A DNA stretch of 9,661 nt, taken from assembly GCA_023131935.1 (NCBI GenBank), contig JAGLYY010000258.1, forward strand, positions 1 to 9,661, in the 5' to 3' direction. The translations under genes were made by a program, and so were the position numbers. The notes beneath the pieces are model-generated. The model was not told the origin of the DNA. It saw only the letters and a program-made list of their open reading frames with translations, and searched no databases. Below, piece after piece: positions 6,202 through 9,661 of this stretch. Numbering within the stretch: position 1 is the stretch's first letter; each line of letters opens with the position of its first letter. The DNA is from Spirochaetales bacterium. Its GTDB lineage: Bacteria; Spirochaetota; Spirochaetia; JAGLYY01.

Positions 6202-7128
6202 ATGATGAATAAAACTGAAAAAAAGAACACCCCCGTTGTAGAAGCCCGATTCTCACCCGCTTCACTTCTGCGGAAAATTATAGGATCTGTCAGCAAGGCA
6301 CACAAAACATACGGTCTTGAATGGTGGATCATGATTGCTGGTATAGTCATTGTATTATTCATGCTTTACATGGCTTTTTTCCCGCAAACCATTGCCCCTT
6401 TCTCTGCTCTCGACCAGGATACTGGTCCTCAGCTGTCAGCCCCCGATAAAACACATATTTTCGGAACAGATAACCTTAAAAGAGATGTTTTTTCCCGGGT
6501 TGTATTTGGTTCCCGGACCATTCTGGGGGTAGCCTTTTCGGCTGCTCTATTATCTTCGATAATAGGTATACCTCTAGGACTGTTTTCCGGTTATTTTGGA
6601 GGGGCGCTGGACAGGATACTCTCTCTTATTATGGATTCAATCTATTCATTCCCCGGACTCATCCTTGCGATCGCCTTCGCTGCCATGCTCGGACCGGGAG
6701 TGATAAACATTACCCTTGCCGTATCGGTTATTTACATACCGACCTATTTCAGGCTGGTCCGCGGACAGGTGCTGACCCTGAAGGAAGAACTGTATGTCGA
6801 AGCTGCCCACTCGATTGGTGCTCCTAATATAATCATTCTGATAAAATACATTTTTCCCAACGTTATCGCGACAGTTGTGGTGGTTTTTTCTCTCAACATC
6901 GCCGACGCAATAATGACAGAGGCAGCGCTTTCCTATATCGGTCTGGGACTCCCCGCGGGGATTCCCGACTGGGGTATGGATATTGCAATCGGAAAGAGTT
7001 TTCTCCCCTCCGGGGTGTGGTGGATGATCACCTTTCCCGGCCTTGCTATTATTTTGCTGGCTCTTGGGTTTACCATGCTTGGGGAAGGACTGGCCGAGAT
7101 ATTAAATCCCAGGCTTCTTGAGAAATAA
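6202..7128 (+). CDS. ABC peptide-type importer permease, DppC/OppC class
   Basis: Second inner-membrane subunit of the importer. The 308-residue protein has a long charged cytoplasmic N-terminus (about 1-40) and a first membrane segment at about 42-64. The DppC/OppC mark 'HIFGTDNLKRDVFSRVVFGS' and 'GYFGGALDRILSLIMD' follow. The EAA-type coupling motif is 'EAAHSIGAPNIIILIKYIFP', and the C-terminal region reads 'ALSYIGLGLP' and 'DWGMDI', as usual. Two ATG codons lie in tandem at 6202 and 6205. GGAGG at 6193-6197 is 4 and 7 bases from them, so 6205 is as likely as 6202; the difference is one residue. It sits 15 bases after the DppB-type gene and 9 before the first ATPase. Confidence 0.94.
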   Translation: MMNKTEKKNTPVVEARFSPASLLRKIIGSVSKAHKTYGLEWWIMIAGIVIVLFMLYMAFFPQTIAPFSALDQDTGPQLSAPDKTHIFGTDNLKRDVFSRVVFGSRTILGVAFSAALLSSIIGIPLGLFSGYFGGALDRILSLIMDSIYSFPGLILAIAFAAMLGPGVINITLAVSVIYIPTYFRLVRGQVLTLKEELYVEAAHSIGAPNIIILIKYIFPNVIATVVVVFSLNIADAIMTEAALSYIGLGLPAGIPDWGMDIAIGKSFLPSGVWWMITFPGLAIILLALGFTMLGEGLAEILNPRLLEK

Positions 7129-7137
7129 GGGGAAATT

Positions 7138-8103
7138 GTGGACAAACCTATACTTGATGTTAGAAACCTTTCAATTGACTATCCCATCAGCATCGGAACA
7201 GTTGAAGCTGTAAGGGATGTCAGTTTCACCCTGGAAAAGGGTGAAGCCCTTGGACTTGTAGGTGAATCGGGGTGTGGAAAATCCACCCTGGGTCTTGCTT
7301 TCCTGCAGCTTCTCAGGGCTCCCGGAAGAATCATAGACGGACAGATTCTGTATCATGGAAACGATATTGTTACCATGAAGAACGATGCGCTTATGAAGAT
7401 GCGCGGTAGAAATATCGCAATGGTTTTTCAAAATCCGCTGACTTCGCTGGATCCCCTGTATTCCATTGAAGATCAATTTTACGAAACCATGAAACAGCAC
7501 GAGCCGAAAATAACGAAGGCTGAGGCGGCCGAGAAGGCCGGGAAAGTGCTGGAAGATCTGTCTATCGACAAGAAACGGCTCTATGAGTATCCCCATCAGC
7601 TCTCCGGGGGGATGCGGCAGAGAATCATGATAGGACTCGGTCTTATCCTGAATCCCGATCTGCTGATTGCGGATGAACCAACCACTTCCCTCGATGTTAT
7701 TGTGGAGGCGGGTTTCATCGATCTTCTGGCAAAGCTCAGGCGGGAGTATAACCTGTCGATAATCCTGATCTCTCACAATCTTGGGCTTGTAGCAGAGATG
7801 GTGGACAGAATTGCCGTGATGTACGGCGGGAAGATAATGGAACTCGGAACAGCAGAGGATATTTTCGGAAAACCGCTTCACCCGTATACCGAGGGTTTAA
7901 TCGGATGTGTTCCGAATATCAAGCTCGATCAGAAATCTCTGGTAAGTATGCCGGGCAGCCCGCCGGACCTGGTGAATCCCCCGAAGGGCTGCAGGTTCTC
8001 GCCACGGTGTCCGAAGTGCATGGATATCTGCAGAGAGAAGGAACCGGAACTGAAAACAAAAGAAAAAGGCCGGCAGGTATCGTGCTGGCTCTACAATAAA
8101 TGA
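7138..8103 (+). CDS. ABC peptide-type importer ATPase, DppD/OppD class
   Basis: Cytoplasmic ATPase that pairs with the next gene product to power import. The 321 residues show Walker A GESGCGKST (42-50), the Q-loop in FQNP (Gln98), signature LSGGMRQR (155-162), Walker B with catalytic glutamate LLIADEP (Glu180), D-loop SLD and the H-loop His213. The C-terminal oligopeptide/dipeptide extension reads 'LHPYTEGLI' and then holds Cys285, Cys291, Cys298 and Cys316, spaced as in homologues where this region binds a [4Fe-4S] cluster, plus an extra Cys294. The start is GTG 7138 with AAGGGGA (7127-7133) ahead of it; no ATG fits the beginning of the domain. Complete, with no sign of damage. Confidence 0.95.
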   Translation: MDKPILDVRNLSIDYPISIGTVEAVRDVSFTLEKGEALGLVGESGCGKSTLGLAFLQLLRAPGRIIDGQILYHGNDIVTMKNDALMKMRGRNIAMVFQNPLTSLDPLYSIEDQFYETMKQHEPKITKAEAAEKAGKVLEDLSIDKKRLYEYPHQLSGGMRQRIMIGLGLILNPDLLIADEPTTSLDVIVEAGFIDLLAKLRREYNLSIILISHNLGLVAEMVDRIAVMYGGKIMELGTAEDIFGKPLHPYTEGLIGCVPNIKLDQKSLVSMPGSPPDLVNPPKGCRFSPRCPKCMDICREKEPELKTKEKGRQVSCWLYNK

Positions 8104-8106
8104 GGA
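8102..8106 (+). promoter_or_regulatory. Ribosome-binding site that decides the start of the second ATPase gene
   Basis: GAGGA overlaps the preceding stop codon and ends 5 bases before ATG 8112. The earlier ATG at 8100, which makes an ATGA overlap with that stop, has no such site upstream. ATG 8112 is therefore preferred. Confidence 0.5.
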
Positions 8107-8111
8107 CTTCC

Positions 8112-9095
8112 ATGGATGATCTTATTCGGATAAAAAACCTGAAAAAAAATTTCCCGGTGCAGAAGAATTTTCTGGATCTCCTCTTCGCCGGCGCAAAGCA
8201 AAGCTATGTACACGCTGTAGATGATATCTCATTTGAGATAAAAAAGGGTGAAGTTCTGGGTCTTGCCGGGGAAAGCGGTTCCGGAAAGTCTACTACCGGT
8301 CGTCTCCTTTTACGGCTTCTTGAGCCTACAGACGGGACCATTGAATACGACGGCGAGGATATTACCAACAAGCCTTACAAAGAGATGCGCAGTTACCGCG
8401 AGAAGATGCAGGTGGTCTTTCAGGACCCCAATTCCTCCTTGAGTCCGCGGATGAAGGTGGGAGATGCCATCGGACATCCTCTGAAGATCCATAAAAAGCT
8501 TTCAACTGTACAAAGGAAAGAGGAAGTTCTCTCTTTAATGGAAAAAGTCGGGCTGACCCCGGCGGATTTTCTCTACAACAAGTACCCTCATCAGTTGTCC
8601 GGGGGGCAGAGCCAGCGTGTGGTTTTAGCGAGGGCCCTGATTACCAATCCGGAATTCGTTGTGGCGGATGAGCCGATTGCCATGGCGGATGTATCGGTCC
8701 GCGCACTGATACTAGAGCTGATGAAGGACCTGAAAAAAGAGTTTGATCTGACTTATCTTTTTATAACCCACGATCTGTCAACCGCAAAGTATCTTTGCGA
8801 CAGGATTGCCATTATGTATCTGGGGCAGATTGTTGAGATCGGCAGCAAAGAGGAATTGTTCAACAATCCTCATCATCCATATACCAAGGCATTGCTGTCA
8901 GCCGTCCCTGTGCCTGATCCCACCCAGCGAAGGACGGAGGAGATACCACGCGGAGAGATCCCGAGTGCGATAAACCCGCCTGCGGGGTGCCATTTTCACC
9001 CCCGGTGCAGATATGCTACACCTGAATGCAGTGCCAGTAGGCCCCCGCTGAAAAATATCGGGGGAACCCAGTATTCTGCGTGTATATTGGAGTAA
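8112..9095 (+). CDS. ABC peptide-type importer ATPase, DppF/OppF class
   Basis: Second ATPase of the heterodimer. Numbered from ATG 8112 (327 aa): Walker A GESGSGKST (53-61), Q-loop FQDP (Gln104), signature LSGGQSQR (162-169), Walker B with Glu187 in VVADEP, and H-loop His220. The 'FLDLLFAGAKQSYVHAVDDI' insert before Walker A is typical of DppF/OppF rather than DppD. The C-terminal extension has 'HHPYTKALLSAVP' and Cys293, Cys299, Cys306 and Cys324, resembling the cluster in its partner. Two small departures: Ser replaces the usual Arg in the signature tail (GGQSQR for GGQRQR), and the D-loop reads AMAD instead of SALD/SMLD; both keep the essential residues. An alternative start at 8100 adds four residues and would overlap the previous stop by four bases. 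Confidence 0.95.
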   Translation: MDDLIRIKNLKKNFPVQKNFLDLLFAGAKQSYVHAVDDISFEIKKGEVLGLAGESGSGKSTTGRLLLRLLEPTDGTIEYDGEDITNKPYKEMRSYREKMQVVFQDPNSSLSPRMKVGDAIGHPLKIHKKLSTVQRKEEVLSLMEKVGLTPADFLYNKYPHQLSGGQSQRVVLARALITNPEFVVADEPIAMADVSVRALILELMKDLKKEFDLTYLFITHDLSTAKYLCDRIAIMYLGQIVEIGSKEELFNNPHHPYTKALLSAVPVPDPTQRRTEEIPRGEIPSAINPPAGCHFHPRCRYATPECSASRPPLKNIGGTQYSACILE

Positions 9096-9101
9096 GGTTC
9101 T

Positions 9102-9151
9102 AGGCGGCTTGGTGTATCCCGGTGAAGCCGGGGGATAACGGGCCGCTTTTT
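9102..9151 (+). terminator. Probable structured terminator of the transporter operon
   Basis: AGGCGGC (9102-9108) pairs with GCCGCTT (9142-9148, one G-T pair) at the base of a long stem that runs into five T residues (9147-9151). Inside it, CCCGG (9118-9122) pairs with CCGGG (9128-9132) around TGAAG. An alternative pairing of GGCTTGG (9106-9112) with CCAAGCC (9152-9158) competes with the T-run and could hide it. It begins 7 bases after the last ATPase stop. The branched shape makes it less certain than the terminator at 5110. Confidence 0.55.
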
Positions 9152-9221
9152 CCAAGCCCATTTAAATAAATTCAGTTCCCCGAAGCTTGTGGAAAGTAAC
9201 TGACTCAAGCGGCACCCCACC

Positions 9222-9249
9222 TTGTAATAAATTATAATTGATCTATAAT
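9222..9249 (+). promoter_or_regulatory. Candidate distal promoter
   Basis: TTGTAA (9222-9227), a 16-base spacer, then a perfect TATAAT (9244-9249). A transcript starting near 9256 would have a leader of about 126 bases before ATG 9382, passing a weak hairpin and T-run. The surrounding DNA is AT-rich, so chance matches are likely. Confidence 0.4.
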
Positions 9250-9272
9250 CCCTGAGAAAATTCCAGGAGTGA

Positions 9273-9300
9273 TTGTTTTTACGCTTTCCGGTGTTATATT
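9273..9300 (+). promoter_or_regulatory. Candidate extended -10 promoter for the last gene
   Basis: TTGTTT (9273-9278), a 16-base spacer and TATATT (9295-9300). TG at 9292-9293 is placed one base before the hexamer, as in extended -10 promoters. It would give a leader of about 75 bases containing the purine run. A further weaker pair, TTGCAA (9314-9319) and TAAAGT (9336-9341), lies downstream. Confidence 0.45.
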
Positions 9301-9343
9301 TAATAGAAGAAACTTGCAAAAAATCTAAAATGCACTAAAGTTT

Positions 9344-9361
9344 GAGAGAGAAAGAGAGAGA
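9344..9361 (+). repeat. GA-rich purine run, two (GA)4 blocks
   Basis: (GA)4 at 9344-9351 and (GA)4 at 9354-9361 are separated by AA, giving 18 unbroken purines between the candidate promoters and the ribosome-binding site of the last gene. Each block is short, so slippage would be modest. Confidence 0.7.
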
Positions 9362-9381
9362 ATAAGTTAAAGGAGCGAACT

Positions 9382-9661
9382 ATGAAGCGATGTTTCGTGC
9401 TTATTACCGGGATTGTCCTGCTCCTGGGAACAGCGGCACCGGTTTTCAGTGACAGTGAAGAGTGGGAACTGGGACTTTCATGGACCCCTCTGTTCGTCAG
9501 CGAAGAGGAGGCAATAACTGAAGGGGATACCGATGACACCATGCTCGGGTTCCATTTCGGTTACGTGTGGTGGCATATAGCCTATGTCTCCTGGGATTCC
9601 ATTGTAGTACCCCCCTTCCTGATGGAGCAGTGGACGGGTTTTTACCGGCCCGGTTTTCTGA
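9382..9661 (+). CDS. Exported protein of unknown function (partial, 3' end outside window)
   Basis: ATG 9382 follows a good ribosome-binding site (AAAGGAG, 9369-9375, 6 bases away) and opens a frame of 93 codons running off the right edge. Residues 1-23 form a signal peptide: MKRCF, then the hydrophobic 'VLITGIVLLLGTAAPVF', with cleavage probably after 'VFS'. A cysteine at position 4 is too early to be a lipobox. The mature part is acidic at first ('SEEWELGLSWTPLF', then a Glu/Asp-rich loop). It continues with alternating aromatic and small residues ('LGFHFGYVWWHIAYVSWDS'), a pattern that could be beta strands of an outer-membrane barrel. I do not recognise the family. It is set apart from the transporter operon by a terminator and has its own candidate promoters. 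Confidence 0.75.
   Translation, partial: MKRCFVLITGIVLLLGTAAPVFSDSEEWELGLSWTPLFVSEEEAITEGDTDDTMLGFHFGYVWWHIAYVSWDSIVVPPFLMEQWTGFYRPGFL

Larger units (their letters stand above)
9161..9381 (+). other. AT-rich intergenic leader of the last gene; no gene seen
   Basis: Between the structured terminator and ATG 9382 I see no reading frame with a credible start and ribosome-binding site. The stretch is AT-rich and holds promoter-like elements (listed separately), a weak hairpin at about 9251-9268 followed by TTTTT (9276-9280), and a GA-rich purine run. It is likely regulatory DNA for the gene at 9382. Confidence 0.5.

Noticed and set aside
1907..9095. The ABC transporter as an AI-2 importer linked to luxS
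   Set aside because: Known AI-2 importers use sugar-type binding proteins with ABC subunits of the ribose class. This one is clearly of the peptide/nickel class and is separated from luxS by the acetyltransferase gene and the cys relic.

Overview
The window looks like ordinary chromosome of a free-living or host-associated spirochaete. That assignment is an inference. It rests on the substrate-binding protein signal peptide ending in 'SFAGGQ' (spirochaete binding proteins often carry a short 'FA-G/N-G' end and no lipobox), on moderate GC content, and on a secreted protein of unrecognised type at the right edge. No rRNA, tRNA, CRISPR array, insertion sequence or phage gene is visible. All supported genes lie on the + strand.

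Left part (1-3444): the tail of an unidentified gene ends at 172 and is followed by two GC-rich hairpins, the second a good intrinsic terminator. A tight gene run follows: lipB (octanoyl transferase), lipA (lipoyl synthase), luxS (S-ribosylhomocysteine lyase) and a GNAT acetyltransferase. Neighbouring genes overlap or abut by a few bases, so they are probably one transcript with translational coupling. LipB and LipA together build the lipoyl cofactor. LuxS belongs to the activated methyl cycle and makes the AI-2 precursor. The run ends in a relic of a cysteine-synthesis pair: the first 46 codons of cysK are joined out of frame to the catalytic C-terminal part of cysE. This looks like a deletion that removed most of both genes.

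Right part (3445-9160): a five-gene peptide-type ABC importer of the Dpp/Opp class is laid out as binding protein, two permeases and two ATPases. A strong intrinsic terminator sits between the binding-protein gene and the first permease, which would make the binding protein more abundant than the membrane complex. Both ATPases keep the full set of nucleotide-binding motifs and a C-terminal cluster of cysteines typical of the oligopeptide/dipeptide ATPases. The substrate cannot be told from the sequence. A structured terminator probably closes the operon.

Right edge (9161-9661): an AT-rich intergenic stretch of about 220 bases holds two or three promoter-like elements and a GA-rich purine tract. 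It leads into the first 93 codons of an exported protein of unknown function.

I do not see a convincing undescribed multi-gene system here. The most unusual item is the cysK-cysE fusion relic; the transporter operon and the lip/luxS run are otherwise of familiar kinds.
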